Both the position numbers and the translations under genes were made by a program. This document shows, piece after piece, positions 13,531-63,173 of a stretch of 64,000 bases of DNA. The stretch lies in assembly GCF_014898055.3 (NCBI RefSeq), contig NW_023603184.1, positions 29,180,808-29,244,807 of the forward strand, written 5' to 3'. Every line of letters starts with the position of its first letter. Position 1 is the first letter of the stretch. The notes under the pieces were generated by a model. It had not been told where the DNA came from. It searched no databases and saw only the letters and a list, made by a program, of their open reading frames with translations. Source of the DNA: Talpa occidentalis (taxonomy: Eukaryota > Chordata > Mammalia > Eulipotyphla > Talpidae).

Positions 13531-14403
13531 ATGAAGGGCCTGGTGTGTTGAAAGAACTAAAAACATCAACTCCTTTTATAGGCACTTCATGGGTGTCTTA
13601 GGGGATTGGTCATTCCTGAGACTCCAAGTCTCTCTGAAGTCTTTTATTTTTTATCAAAACTGCTAAAGAAGTAATTTAGCTGTCTGCTCAGTTGCTCTCA
13701 TTACAATTTTTCTGTCTTCACATCGTGATCTGCCTCAGGTGGGCAGCTGGTCAACTGTCAGCTGGAATTGGGCCACTTCTCCCACTGGTGCCATCAGTAG
13801 TTCTGTCCAGGCCCAGGAATCCTCCTAGAAAGCTCCTTGGGGCCATAGCTTATTCCCCAGCCTATTATCTTCCCTTTATCTCAGCGATAGGCCTGGCCTG
13901 GCGAAGGTCTAAGCAGGCATCTGTTTTTATCATTGATTCAGTAAGCATTTACAGTGTGCCTTTCCTGGGCTAGATGCCTGCCGTTGGGGAATTCACGGTT
14001 AGTCCTGGTTAATGACTCTTAATTAGACCTCTCAATTCCTCTAAGAGCCTGTGGTAGCTCTGCAAGACTGGAATTCATGGACTGTCCTCCATCCATGTGG
14101 AGACCGGCCTTATCACAGAGCGCCCCAGGATTCACAAATCTGCTCCTATGAGACCCTCTGCACTGGCCTCCAGGTAGTTCCAAATGTAATCTCCTTGATT
14201 TATATTTGACGTTGGGATCCCCAAGCAGCCAGAGCTATCAATAGGATTGGATACACAAGTGACCAAAACAGGCCTATTCCTCCTAGTCCACTGCAAACAC
14301 TGCTCTCCTCCGCTCAAAACATCCTGCCTCCCCCTCACCCCCCCACATTTAATTCAAATATCACCTCCTCCCTGGTCCCTTCTCCTTCCATTACCATTCA
14401 TAT

Positions 14404-14474
14404 TCTCTCTCTCTCTTTCCCTCTCTCCCTCCCTCCCTCTCTCTGCCTCTCCCTCCCTCTCTCTGCCTCTCCCT

Positions 14475-14514
<40 letters not shown>
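14404..14514. repeat. CT-rich polypyrimidine microsatellite
   Basis: 111 bp of almost pure C/T ending in a (CT)18-like run (14479-14514), with only isolated G interruptions. It follows an L2-like fragment. No coding meaning. Confidence 0.95.
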
Positions 14515-14517
<3 letters not shown>

Positions 14518-17375
14518 ATCAGCCAATAAGCTAATCATTTTCTCTGTTCTGCTCCTTCCTGTACTTTACATATGCCCCACAGCTAGAAAAACTCTGCTTC
14601 CTCGAGACACTTGACTGCCACCTGCCGGAAGTCTGTGGTAATGACTCCAGAAATCTCTGCCACTTAGAAATGCAAAAGCACATCCTGGAGTTGTAGTAGG
14701 TGCTGCTGGCACAACTATAAGCATGTTCCTGCCTATTACAGTAGTCATGCCGTCGTGTCCTTATTTAATCATTTGACTTTCCAACTAGATGAAGGAATCT
14801 GGACCACAAGGACTGCTGATCCCTATGTCTCCAGTGCCCTGACCTCTGCAAGATGCTAGGGAAATGCTTGCTGAATCATACTGGGCAAACACCTGTTACC
14901 TCAGGTTCAAGGCACCTGGTCTCACTCGGTGGATTCTCTAAATCCATCTGTTGCAAAGCAAGGCGACCAAACTCCCCCGGACTGCCTGAGTAATCATGGA
15001 TGGGGACACTTGCAGAGGGAAGAGGGCCCCATCAGCCGCTTGCCTCTGCTTAAAGGCCATTATCCTCCGAACAGACCAGAGCAATTCCACATTCATCCCC
15101 TTAGCAGAACTGGAGCTTGGCACCAGCACCACGTAGTGGAGCACTGGAGCAGGGGTTGTGGCTTTCTGGGCAGGGGAAGAAAGTCCTTCCAGATCAGGTG
15201 GTATACCCAGGACCAGCGCCTCGAAGGTTGCAGGCATGCAGAGGGGGCTTTCCAGGGCCCCTCTTGGCAGGTTCTGGGTTTTGTGGGGAAGTTGATCAAT
15301 AGCCTATAGAGGCTAGGCGGGTAGCTAAGGGTGTTGATTCACTATTGTCCATATCTCCTGAGCCTAACCCTTTTATTAAATTTCATACGAAGCCACTGCC
15401 TCAGGGACATCCTGGGGTGGCACAATGCTCTTAACAGAACTCCATTCAGCTGTCACACTGGAGGATGGGGGCGGGAGGGTGATAGGCTTTCATTGGGGTC
15501 CATTTTAAAAGGGGGACACCCTCTGTTCTTTCATAAAGCTTGTTTCCCGAGAGTCATTCAGCACAGTATTACTCAGGACCTGCAGAGAGACCCTCCCCTG
15601 ACCCGCGCCCCTCTTCTCCCCTCTGTTCCCATGCACAAGCACCCTTCCTAGCCTGTGCCCTTGGGGGAACCCCGCCCTGGCTGCCAGGAAGCCCAGAGAC
15701 AGCCTGTGGGCCCAGTTTCTGTGGGTTTCCTGAACCGGGATTACCCCTCCTCCCTCCCCCAGGAATACTTGGTGTTGGGGGTTTATATTTTACTTTGTGG
15801 AAGTGGTTTTGGAGGCAGGCGTGGCAGTGTTATGGTTGTTAGAACCAGCAGGAGCCAGATGCATCTGGGTTTCAGTCTCCCCTTCTTTACTGCATCATCT
15901 TAAGCAAGGTAATTTGCCTCTTCAGTTCTTAGTTCCTTGCGTGGGAGAATCTTTGGGTAACGATCCCATTTAATGGGTAGTTAGTGTGTGAACACAACTG
16001 TTCCCATCCCTGCTCTTTGGTCAGGCACAGTCAGCGACTATGGGGTCCTAGTCTTCACTTCCTCCTCTCTATCAGTCAGCCTAGGAGGAGCGATGCAGCG
16101 GTCAGAACGAGGTGACTGACCACCAGGTTTATCTGAGGCAAAGGGCTTTCCCGGGGTGCAGGGCTTCCGGTGCTAAAATGGGAAGGTTGCAGTCAAGCAG
16201 AAGAGCTGGTCACCCCAGTGAAAAGCGACGTCCCATCTCCATGACTTGCAGCAGCAAAGGTTCATGTCTTTGTCACGCCGCTATCTACCCAAGACCTTGG
16301 CTAAAGGAGGCCCCTTTTTCTCTCCAGGAAATCACTGGTCTCGGCACAGGCAGGAACACATGGTACCGGTTCTGTTCAGAAGAAGCTGCACTATCCCTTC
16401 CACTCACATTGAATGGCCAAAGCAAGTTCCATGGCCGCGCCTGCCACGGGCAGCCTGCAGGTGTTCCCCACAGGCAGGCCAGCCAGTGGTTTGAATCTTC
16501 GTACAATCTACACGCTCCCCTTTCTCTTCTGGGGCCCTGGGGCCGCGGGGAAGGAAAGCAGAGAAACCTGGTCTGCGGTTGGTGGTCATGGCTACGGTCT
16601 TCCTTTAGGTGGGGAGCGAGGGCTTCCTAAAGGGTGCTCAGGTTGGCCCTGCTCTACGTAGAGCAGCAGCTGTGTCTCCTTTTGGTGCCGATCCCTGAAT
16701 GACGCTCTTGCCCTTCTTGGCTGCTGAGGCACCTCTGCAAGGCCCCCGTGCTGTGACTTTGCCTTTTGTGCAGAGCTCCTGAGAGAGGCACAGGGGAGGG
16801 AGTTGGCGGTGCCCCAGTTTTTCCCAGTCAGTCTGCACAAGACTCCTCGTGGCCTTTTTCTGGACATCCAGTGACCCTCCCTCCTGCCTTTGGAAATCTC
16901 TAGCTTAGAAGTGGGCACTGAGCCCACCCTAGCAAGCGTCTCTCTCACAGATACCTTCCATCTCCTGAGACGCCTCCCTTGGCTCCAGACTCTTGGAAGT
17001 ACTTAGCACAGAAAGAGTTTTTCTTTTATTTTTTTCACATCTAAGTGCACCTTCTTAGAGAGAAAACTGTTTTCCACAAATAATTGAGTGTCCTAGCAGG
17101 TTCAGCTTCCTTGCCTTGTCTGAGTGTCCAAGAAAGGCCTTCTCATGACCGATTTGCAAAATATAGTGCACAAATCTGCATTAACGTGTATGTCTATAAA
17201 GTAATTATGAGTATTGGGAAAGTGAGAAACTTCATGTGGCATTTGCTACGTTAAACTTTGAACCTAATGTGTCAAGAAAGGGAGGGAAAGAGAAGGGATT
17301 TGAATTTGTTTATCATTGATTGAGAACACCTGAAGTGAGGGGTGGTGCTGGGAGATGCCTATCCATGGGATCACG

Positions 17376-17396
17376 GAGGGGGGGCGGGGGGGGGGC
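17376..17396 (+). repeat. G-run tract
   Basis: Two long G runs separated by single C residues within about 20 bp. A candidate G-quadruplex and also a spot where assembly length errors are likely. Confidence 0.8.
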
Positions 17397-18589
17397 GTAC
17401 GCTAAAGGGAGAACACTCAGCCTCCGAGGAGAGTAGGCAGCACCTGAGGACCCTTGAAGTAAGGGAGCCACCCACACCTACAACACAAGTGGGTGCAACT
17501 GAGACCATGTGCTCCTGGGAAAGCAATTATTTCAGGCCAGCTGGCGTCTTGGGTAGGAGATGAGTTTGGGCTGGAAAGTAGGCAAGCCCGTTATGGAGTC
17601 CTGGCATGTCCTGCTAGGGAATTTGGGTTTTTTCTGGAAGGCTTGGGGCAGAGCAGTGAAGCCACTGCAGTGTTTTAGGCAAGAGGTGTCCTGTCTCAGA
17701 CCACAGTGAGGAAAGAGCGAAGCGAGTCTGGAAGGAACAGGCCTGGATGGAGGTAACGACCAGCAATGGAGGGAAGTGGCTGGGCCCATCCATCAGAGGA
17801 CCATGTGGGAGCTCTAGGGTGCAGGGAGGTGGGGGCGGGGGAGAAGGCCCAGGGTGGAGTGTGAGCTGCTGATTTGGGAGCCTAGAGTACGATTTAGATG
17901 GAATCGTGTGTCAAGCCTCCCTCCGGCAGCACTCCACTGGGGACTGTGTTCATCACTGATGCTGCTGCTGCTGCTGTGTCGCTTGAGACTTAGGGACAAA
18001 ATTCCCAGTCACCTATTTGCACATGTTCAGAATGAGGCTATCAGAGCCAGACAGCGAAGGTTCCTGAACCCTACTGCATAGAGGAATAATTCCAGAGGAC
18101 AAAATCCATTGTATTCCTAGATATTCCTTTGGAGAAGACCTTTATGGTGAATCCAAAGATAGGGAGCCCAGCAGTTGCAAGAATTAGCTGATAGGATGTG
18201 AAATACCCACGCTCTTGGTCCGAAGGGTCGGGAAAGCCCCATTTGTTCTGAGTCTTGCAGTCTCGGGGCTGAGCAGGGATGGAGAGGGTGGCGGCTCCAG
18301 CACAGGGAGCAGAAGGGCAGAGATCAAACCCATGCCGGGAGGGCAGGGCAACATGCCACTCTGTTAACGCGGGCGCCTTTTCAGGATCCGTTTCTCCCTT
18401 CGCTGAGTGCACGCCCTACACACTTGAGGTCCATGGACATTTTCTTTAAATATCTGAACTCACTCCCAACAGTTTTTAGGTATTGGCCCTGCTGGCATTT
18501 TGTTTTCACTTAGTATTTCCTGAAGACTTGTTTTCTGTTGGTCCTTGTTGTCTGTGTTTAGTTAATGAACCTCACTTGAGAGAGCGGGT

Positions 18590-18775
18590 GATGTGAGCAG
18601 CGGCTTGGCTTCTGGCGCCCACCACACTCAGGCTGTGTGACCTCGGCCCGTCTTTTCACCTCGCTCTGCTTCAGTCTCATTGGTAAAAAGGGAAACGGTA
18701 GTTTCTACCTCAGAGTTATTTTCTGATTTGGATGTGTTATTCTAAATAATGCAGTGAAAACTGTGCCTGACTCAA
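18590..18775 (+). repeat. MIR SINE relic
   Basis: Sense MIR order: gagcagcggcttggcttctg, caggctgtgtgacctcggcc, cgctctgcttcagtctcatt and ctacctcagagttattttct. Confidence 0.65.
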
Positions 18776-19579
18776 AGCGTAACCAGTTGTGTGTCCTTTG
18801 TACTCAACTGAGTGTACACTCAGTTTACCTCAGTAGGAAAAAAGAAAACATCGTCTTCGTTAAGAAAATGCCCAGTCCATGTTTAGCAACTTAAAAGGCT
18901 TTGTTTTTTACAGAAAACAGCTGCCAGTTTCCCCCATGTGTTTGCAGTTTAGCTTAACAGGCAGCTGAAGGATGGGACTGTGTGTTGTCCACGTAACTCC
19001 CTGTAGCTGGGAATCATGAGCAGCTTCCCCTTCACCCTTAGCTAATCCCATGCTGTTAAAGTTATTAACCCCAGAGTGACCTGTCTGGGTTTTCTGTTCC
19101 TGTGGCTCCCCCCACCCCCATAGGTCTCTGAAAGAAGTTGACTGCCTGGAAGGAAACTACGAAACATGAAAATTGCTTTGAGGTGACCAGCAAGCCCCTT
19201 GCTCCTGCCAGGGTGGATCTGAGTTTTAGAACTGTAACTTCAGGTAAAAAATCACCCCAGCTCCTACCCCCCTCGGCAACTGTCAGTGGATGTTTGGGTA
19301 GTAGTTCTTCAGAAAGTGGGGTTTCTTCCAGGAGGCCTGAACCTTGGAATAGTTTCACTCCTCCAATTGTCTTGTTGTTCAAAAGAGGAGATAGCCAGAC
19401 GGGCACCCATGTGTGGTGTGCAGCCCAGAGGCTGCACCACCAGAGGGTGGTCAGCCTTGAGCTTGGGGCTCTGTACTCCCTCCTGACTCTACTCTCTCAG
19501 TCTTAACATCAGTAACAATAGTAGCAGCCACCAAACAGGGCAGTTATTAATATGATTAATGATTAAAAATGCTTCTTGA

Positions 19580-20040
19580 AGAATAAATCAGAATAGCCAG
19601 AAATTTTTGAAAGGGAAGACTTAAAAGAGCTGTTCTACCAGATATTACAATAAAGCCATGATAATGAAAAGTGTGATACTAAATGGAAATCACTAGATCA
19701 AATGAGCAGAATAGGAAGTTCAGAAATAAGACAACAAATCAATCAAACCCTATTTCAAATGATCAGTAACAGGATGTCTGTTCTGTTATGTGTTCTTGGG
19801 ATGGTTATCCAGTCTTTGGAGGGAGATAAAAAAAATTCCCAGCCTTTGGTAGTCTACCACACATTTCCAAATGGACTAAAAGAGCTAAATAAGAAAATTA
19901 CAAAAGTTTTACTAAAGAGAATATATTTATGATATTGAGGTAAAAAGCTTTTAAAAATGTCACTTTTAATATCATATACAAACACCACATCAAAGCTAAA
20001 AGGTGAAAAGAAGGAAACAGTACCTACAACATCTAAGATG
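19580..20040 (+). mobile_element. old L1 fragment (ORF2 3' portion)
   Basis: A-rich sense sequence resembling the late part of L1 ORF2: ccagatattacaataaagcc, tcactagatcaaatgagcag, gaagttcagaaataagacaa and ccaaatggactaaaagagct. Stops and frameshifts break any frame. Confidence 0.55.
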
Positions 20041-20074
20041 AACAAGTAACATTCGTAATATACACTCAGCAGCT

Positions 20075-20950
20075 ACTTTTTGAAGACTTACATGCTAGGA
20101 GGTGTTATGGGCACTAAGGGTACAAAGCAGTGAACCAGACAAAACCCCTGCTCCTCTGATGCTTAAAATTTAATGGAGAGGCCTGCCAGTAAAGAAAGTT
20201 AATGTAGGCCAAGCTTGATAGGGATACAGAAAAAAAAACAGTAAAAGTGGACTGGTTAGTGAAGGTTGATGGGGGTCCCATTATGGATATTTAGGGAGGA
20301 AGTGACAATTTGAGCAGAAGTAGGAAGGAAAAGGGGAAAAGTAGTTGTACTCTAGATGTGTTTTGCATCTGGAGCTCATAGGATTTGTTGGTGGAATGCA
20401 TGCAGGCTGTGAGAGAAGGGAGTCAGGGGTGCCTTCTGAGTCTGGGGCCTAAGCAACCGGAAGAATTGAAGGACCACTTACCGACATGGGCTTGGCTAAG
20501 AGACAGGGTTTGGTTATGGCTGTGTCAGTTCGAGGTCTCCATGTATGTTCAAAAGGAGATGTCAGGGAGATGGTTGGTATATAAGTTTGGAATGGTGGGG
20601 GGGTGTCCCAGATGTAAATCTGGGGACTGCAGCGGCAGAATATTTGAAGCAACAAAACTAGTCAGATCCATAGAGAGTGAGTATAAACAGAGAGGAGGTT
20701 CAAGGACATCTATGGGGCCCTCACATAGAAGTGAGGGAGAGGGGAATAACCAAAACTCTAAGAGATCAAGAAGGAGCAGCTGGCCACTGAAGCAGTAAAA
20801 GAGCCATCTCTGAAGCCAAGAGACAATTAGGAGAGATCATCTCTGTCAGGTGGTACTGAGAGGCCAACTAGGGAAGGAATAGAGATGGGCATTGGATTTC
20901 CCAATAGCAGATCTCCGGTGAGCCTGGGATAGCAGAGAGGAGAAGACAGG
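20075..20950 (+). repeat. ancient dispersed mammalian repeat, family not assigned
   Basis: The order gtacaaagcagtgaaccaga, then ggaggaagtgacaatttgag and gtctccatgtatgttcaaaa followed by gagatgtcagggagatggtt is one I recognise from many mammalian introns, but I cannot name the family safely. Coding frames over it on the minus strand are not supported. Confidence 0.45.
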
Positions 20951-21830
20951 AGGGTCGTGGCTGACGAGGCAGCCCTGAGCCTTGGAGATGAAGGCCACGG
21001 AGTGAAAGTGAGGACAGTCCCTGGAATCTGAATTCCAGTGCCCGGGAGAAGACAAGTTAGGAGGTCCACCCATAGGAAAGGCAACACGGTAAAAAAAACA
21101 AAACAGTGTATGAGCAGGCACAAGTGAAGGCAACAATGCCTATAAACAGGACACCAGCCATGATGATTTAAAAATACAAGTAGGCAACTCTCCTGCCCAC
21201 CTGTGACTACACAAATGCTTCTCTTTTCCAAATAAACCTGTCCTTTTAAAATGTAAAATAAAATAAAAATACAAGTAAAAAAACAAGGAGGTTCTGTTTT
21301 TCTTTCTTTCAGATTGATAAGAGCTATTGTTGGGGATAGGTACTTGCAGTGTGTGTCCCTGTCAGCCCTACTTTTAGAAATAATTCTAAGAGAATAGCTC
21401 ATACGCCTGGATATATTAGCACCAAGATGTCTTACTCTAGCAATGCTTGTGAAGTGAAACATTGGCACACATGCCTAACCACCAGGGCCTGGTTCACTGA
21501 TCTGTGGGAAGTGGTGGCGAGGATTAGCTCACACTCCCCTCTTGCTTGGCAGATGAGGAAACTCGGGCCCAGAGAGAGGGAGTGACAGCCCCGTCACAGC
21601 GTGTGGAGCGCCTACCCTCCGACCGTGGGCAGCACACCGCCCTCTTTACCTTGGCTTGCTGTTGGAGCCCCTTGCAAGGTAACTTGGCAGCCTTTTTCCC
21701 TCTGAGCCAGCATACTTCATGTTTTTAAAATGTGAATTCTCAAAATGTTTTTGAGATTTTATCTACAATGTCTTCATCATTTCATTGTGCAATGTTTGCA
21801 TGCATTGGATGCTGGCTATGAAAGGACAGT

Positions 21831-21996
21831 GGAAGATGGTATATGAGTGGGCCATTGACAAGGGAACATTTTCTAGATTCCCTCATGCACATGGAGTTTT
21901 TTTGCTTTTATAAAAGTTACAAAGTTAACAAGTAAATCCTATTATTTCATTGATGAGACATATTGATGAGAAAAAAGTAAAACTGCTATCAGAAAG
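21831..21996 (+). repeat. local direct duplication, copy A
   Basis: About 165 bp matching 23656-23830. The core from ttttctagattccctcat to gagaaaaaagtaaaa differs at only about five or six positions. It lies 340 bp upstream of the initiator exon. Confidence 0.92.
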
Positions 21997-22021
21997 CATC
22001 TGGGACACTTAGTCCCCTCAG

Positions 22022-22134
22022 CAGGAGATGCACTGGACTGCAAGTCTTAGGGCCTTGGGCCCTGGGGTTCTCCCATGCCCTAGCACCAGGACCTAGGAAA
22101 AGCCACCCAGTTTCTCTGAACTCAAAACAAGCAG
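22022..22134 (+). other. candidate untranslated exon (speculative)
   Basis: A 113-nt segment bounded by a plausible acceptor (tagtcccctcag) and a perfect donor (CAG|GTGAGT), 193 nt before the acceptor of the initiator exon. It could be a 5' UTR exon of BMAL1 or a decoy; no coding content. Confidence 0.25.
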
Positions 22135-22334
22135 GTGAGTGTGCACTACATATGCTAACTCTTAAAATTTACGACGCACTTTGGCGCGGCCGTGTCCTGG
22201 TGCAGTGGCTGGGTGAGAGAAGTGGTGGCTCTGTAAACAACCCCCACGCGCCTCCAGAGTGCCTCTGCCACTTGAGAAGAGCAGCTGGAAATAAAGACAT
22301 CTCTGTGCCCCCTTGTACCAATTCTAGACCTCCA

Positions 22335-52093
<29,759 letters not shown>

Positions 52094-52600
52094 ACACTAC
52101 GTGTTGCTTTGACAACAGGTAAGGATCAAAGTGCATTACTGGTGAAGTTTTACAGACTATGAAGTTTACTGGATAAGGAGAGACCAGCTTTTATGTACTG
52201 TCTTCATAAAAGCCATTTCAGAGCCATTGATACAAGTCAATCTTACCATGTGTAACTTCAGACAAAGTGGACCTAAGCCTGCTCCAGTGTTTCTTCATCA
52301 TATGATTATTGGGCTAGCTGTGGATAGCTTGCATTAATTGTATATTTTGGATTCTGTTTGTGTTGAATTTTTTAATCATTGTGCACAGAAGCATCATTGG
52401 TAGCTTTTATATGCAAATGGTCATTTCAGATGTATGGTGTTTTTACACTACAAAGAAGTCCCATGTGGATATTTCTTATATTAATTGTATCATAAAGCCG
52501 TTTATTCTTCCTTGTAAGAATCCTTTACTATAAATATGGGTTAAAGTATAATGTATTAGACAGTTAATATTTTTAATAAATGTTTCCCTTGTTCTATAAA
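52094..52600 (+). other. BMAL1: BMAL1 3' untranslated region
   Basis: About 500 nt of A/T-rich sequence between the stop codon and the poly(A) signal, in the same exon as the stop. It contains many TTTTAT and TTGTAT-like stretches. A perfect 5' splice consensus (CAGGTAAGG) lies 22 nt after the stop. The end point is inferred from the AATAAA. Confidence 0.85.
52575..52580 (+). terminator. BMAL1: BMAL1 poly(A) signal AATAAA
   Basis: Canonical AATAAA followed 13-20 nt later by a T-rich stretch (tttcccttgttct). It is the first canonical hexamer after the stop and the likely main cleavage site is near 52595-52600. Further + strand AATAAA copies occur at about 52917 and 52931. Confidence 0.85.
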
Positions 52601-52807
52601 TAACGTTCACATTTGAAATAGAAAAACCCTACAAGCTATGTGTCTGGATCTTAAGTGTTTTACAGTGGTGGAAGGACAAACCAAATGACATTTATAGAAT
52701 CGTTTGGCCTTTATAAACTACTAGTTGGTTTCTACTTTCCTTCATACCACTAGGGAAAGAAACCTAATTATGACACGCTCTGGTCAAAGTGATTATAAAG
52801 TTGATCA

Positions 52808-53594
52808 GAAAGTTTAAAACAATGGAAGTTTATTTTGATGAAAAACTTGAGTTTACAATCATTTAGTAAATGAAGAACAAACACTTCATTTTGCTATCCC
52901 ATAACTCTTCAAGGAAAATAAAAATTAGTAAATAAATACGTTAACAGATTAAGGATAAGGCCGACTGAATAAACCCTCTCTGAATGTTCATACTCCCTGC
53001 ATGTGTACTCAAAGGGTGAAAATGGCACTGAGATAAATAAGATATGGGTAGTTGAATCTTGTCATAAGCATTCAAATAAGCCCAATGACATTCACTTTTG
53101 CGCATCATGGGCAGCAAACTATACTTTTTACTGAAGGAGTACTTTGATAGCACTTTAGTTACATATTGTGCATCACAACTATAAAAATGGCTTCAACAAT
53201 TCCATTTAACCACCATTCATAAAGTGCAACTAATAGAATCTGCATTTTACCTGGGGTGTGACAAACACCTAAACTGAAAGTACCCCAGCTGCCAATTTCC
53301 ACAATTTCTGAAAAGGTCTAGACATGTGAAAAAGGACTGTCCCCCATACAAAGACCCAATTTCACAAACCTACTGGTAAACAAATACATTTATATAATTG
53401 GAACCTCAGGATGCTAGAGTTGTACTCATTTAAAAAACCATTCAGCTACCTTTGGTCTTTAAAAAAGCCTACACTGCAACATCCTAAACATTGTTATGTG
53501 CATCTCACAATGAAAAGAGTGGCCTTGCAGTGCAGAATGAGGAGAGTGCAACGTCACCGTGAATAGTAGCATGCTATGGTTTCAAGAAACATCA
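52808..53594 (-). other. BTBD10: BTBD10 3' untranslated region
   Basis: A/T-rich sequence between the BTBD10 stop and the first minus-strand AATAAA. No interspersed repeat is recognised in it, which fits a conserved UTR. The end is inferred from the signal at 52829-52834; cleavage would fall near 52805-52815. Confidence 0.7.
52829..52834 (-). terminator. BTBD10: BTBD10 poly(A) signal (AATAAA on minus strand)
   Basis: TTTATT on the + strand. It lies about 760 nt after the BTBD10 stop. A further minus-strand AATAAA at 52501-52506 lies inside the BMAL1 3' UTR. Confidence 0.65.
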
Positions 53595-61449
<7,855 letters not shown>

Positions 61450-61814
61450 CTACTAGAGACAGTATTCTTGTTTATACTTTCGTTATCAAAACTTTTCCTA
61501 TGAAGAGTTTGCATGGAATTGTAGAATCTTAAAGCAAGATGGGACAAGTAAAAAGCCATTTAACACTACCCCTCCCCTCCTTACACATCATGAAATAATT
61601 TGCATAAAGTTACAAAATTACTTGGCAGATTCAGAATAAAACATCCCCCCTGCTTAGCCCAGGGTATTTTTTATTGTACAAGTTGTCTTCAATCAATACA
61701 TGGAATTACACCAAAGCACATTTTAAGAATACTGTTCAACAGCTACCATATTCCATTTCCCACATTTTCTTTCTCAGAAAAATGTTCACAAACAGCATTA
61801 ACACTTCAGTGTAG

Positions 61815-62027
61815 GCCCTCCCCTAGTGGCGCAGCGGTTGAGCACTGGGCCGCAAACCCCAGCGACAGACCTCTCCTGTCGCTCCCGCTGCTCCCCTCAG
61901 CAGTGTACTTCATCAGTCTGCCTGTTCTGTTCCCCGCTCTGGTGAATTCTCTCACCCTCCGCGCTTCTGACTGTACCCAGTACTTGTATAAATAAATAAA
62001 TTAATTAAAACAAACAAACAAACAAAA
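61815..62027 (+). mobile_element. tRNA-derived SINE with internal deletion
   Basis: The head gcgcagcggttgagcactgg jumps from the A-box side (gggccgcaaacccc) directly to the body (agacctctcctgtcgc), losing the B box. Tail (aaat)n and (aaac)n. Perfect target duplication acttcagtgtag at 61803-61814 and 62028-62039. Confidence 0.92.
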
Positions 62028-63040
62028 ACTTCAGTGTAGTGAGAGGGATGAGGTGAGATGGGTCAACTAGCTTTTGGATAGGGAATGCTAAAAGTGAAAT
62101 AAAGTATGGAACAGGAACTAAACAATAGACCTATCATGAGAATTGAGAGGTGGGGGGAAAAGATATATATAAAGATATACTTCTCTTTACCCTCCTAAGT
62201 ATACAACTTCAACCTCCCAAGTATAAAGCCACAAACAAAACTCCATTGACCTTTTTTCCTTTTATTCCAATTTCAATGGCAATGGCTAATATCCTACTTA
62301 AGACAAAGATATCAGGAACTACAAGGATGATCAAAATCTAGTCTCCCAAAAGTTCCCTCTCCTGCCTGTAATACTAATTACATAAAACATAACATAAATG
62401 ATTAAATAATAATCTTTAATCATCATTTAGTAATCTCTTTCTACAGACTGGCAATTTCCCCAAATAATTGTTAGTTCCCTCTACAAACCCCTAGATGTTA
62501 TCAATATACTCACTTTCCCCTAACTTCTAAACCAATTCCAATCTGGAGTCCATGCTCTTGCTGTGGTATCCAAATGACCTTTAGCAAGGACAATGAGCAA
62601 CTTTTGATCCTGATGGTATCTCCTTTTTCAGCTGAATCTTTCCCCCTTTGGTACTGTATTTTAACTTGTTAAGGTAACATGGTTTACAGCACTATGTATG
62701 ATTCTAAGGTATTTGTTCACAACGCCTTGGATCTGTTTCCATACCCACTACCATAGCACCACTCACAGTTCTTTAGTGAAGTCCACTGGGATCCTTTCTC
62801 CCTTTGCTGCTGTCACCCCCCTCCTCCTAGTCTAAATTCTGTGGTCATATTTCTAGGGTTTGTTTTGGTTTAGTTTTGTCTGTTCGGTTTAGTTTTGTTT
62901 CTTTATATTCCACATGAGTGAAATCATCCAATATTTGTCTTTCTCCTTCTGACTTATTTTACTTAGCATTATGCCCTCCAGTTCCATCCATGATGTCACA
63001 AGTGGCAAGATTTCATAGTTTTCTTTTTATATCTGAGTAG

Positions 63041-63122
63041 TATTCCACTGTGTGTGTGTATAGATGTGTGTGTGTGTATACTTATATTCTCTTACCTTCA
63101 CACACACACTCGCACACACACA
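63041..63122. repeat. TG and CA dinucleotide runs inside L1
   Basis: Two TG runs followed by a CA run at the L1 position where short TATA/CA repeats are common. Likely variable in length between individuals. Confidence 0.8.
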
Positions 63123-63173
63123 TGTATCTTAAACCATTCATCTGTTGCTGGGCACTTAAGACTGCTTCCATAG

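Larger units (their letters stand above)
11961..18589. other. non-coding, presumed BMAL1 5' intron
   Basis: Contains paired MIRs near 13140-13530, the CT tract at 14404-14514, an old repeat fragment near 16110-16225, the G-run at 17376-17396 and a fragment of an ancient dispersed repeat near 17530-17800. The GC-richer part 16100-16950 has overlapping open frames in several phases on both strands, which argues for composition, not genes. Confidence 0.55.
18776..22021. other. non-coding upstream of BMAL1 initiator exon
   Basis: Holds an old L1 piece (19580-20040), an ancient dispersed repeat (20075-20950), an antisense MIR piece near 21520-21610 and copy A of a local duplication (21831-21996). 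The stretch 18780-19550 shows nothing I can name. Confidence 0.55.

Noticed and set aside
16112..16630. 172-codon open frame in a GC-richer block
   Set aside because: Overlapping open frames exist in several phases and both strands, typical of composition bias; the start overlaps an old repeat fragment.
20827..21468. 213-codon minus-strand open frame
   Set aside because: Lies over an ancient dispersed repeat; no protein features beyond composition.
22176..22260. tRNA-SINE or CpG-island-like look of the sequence before the initiator exon
   Set aside because: ggtgcagtggctgg resembles an A box by chance; there is no B box, body or tail, and CpG density is low beyond a few sites.
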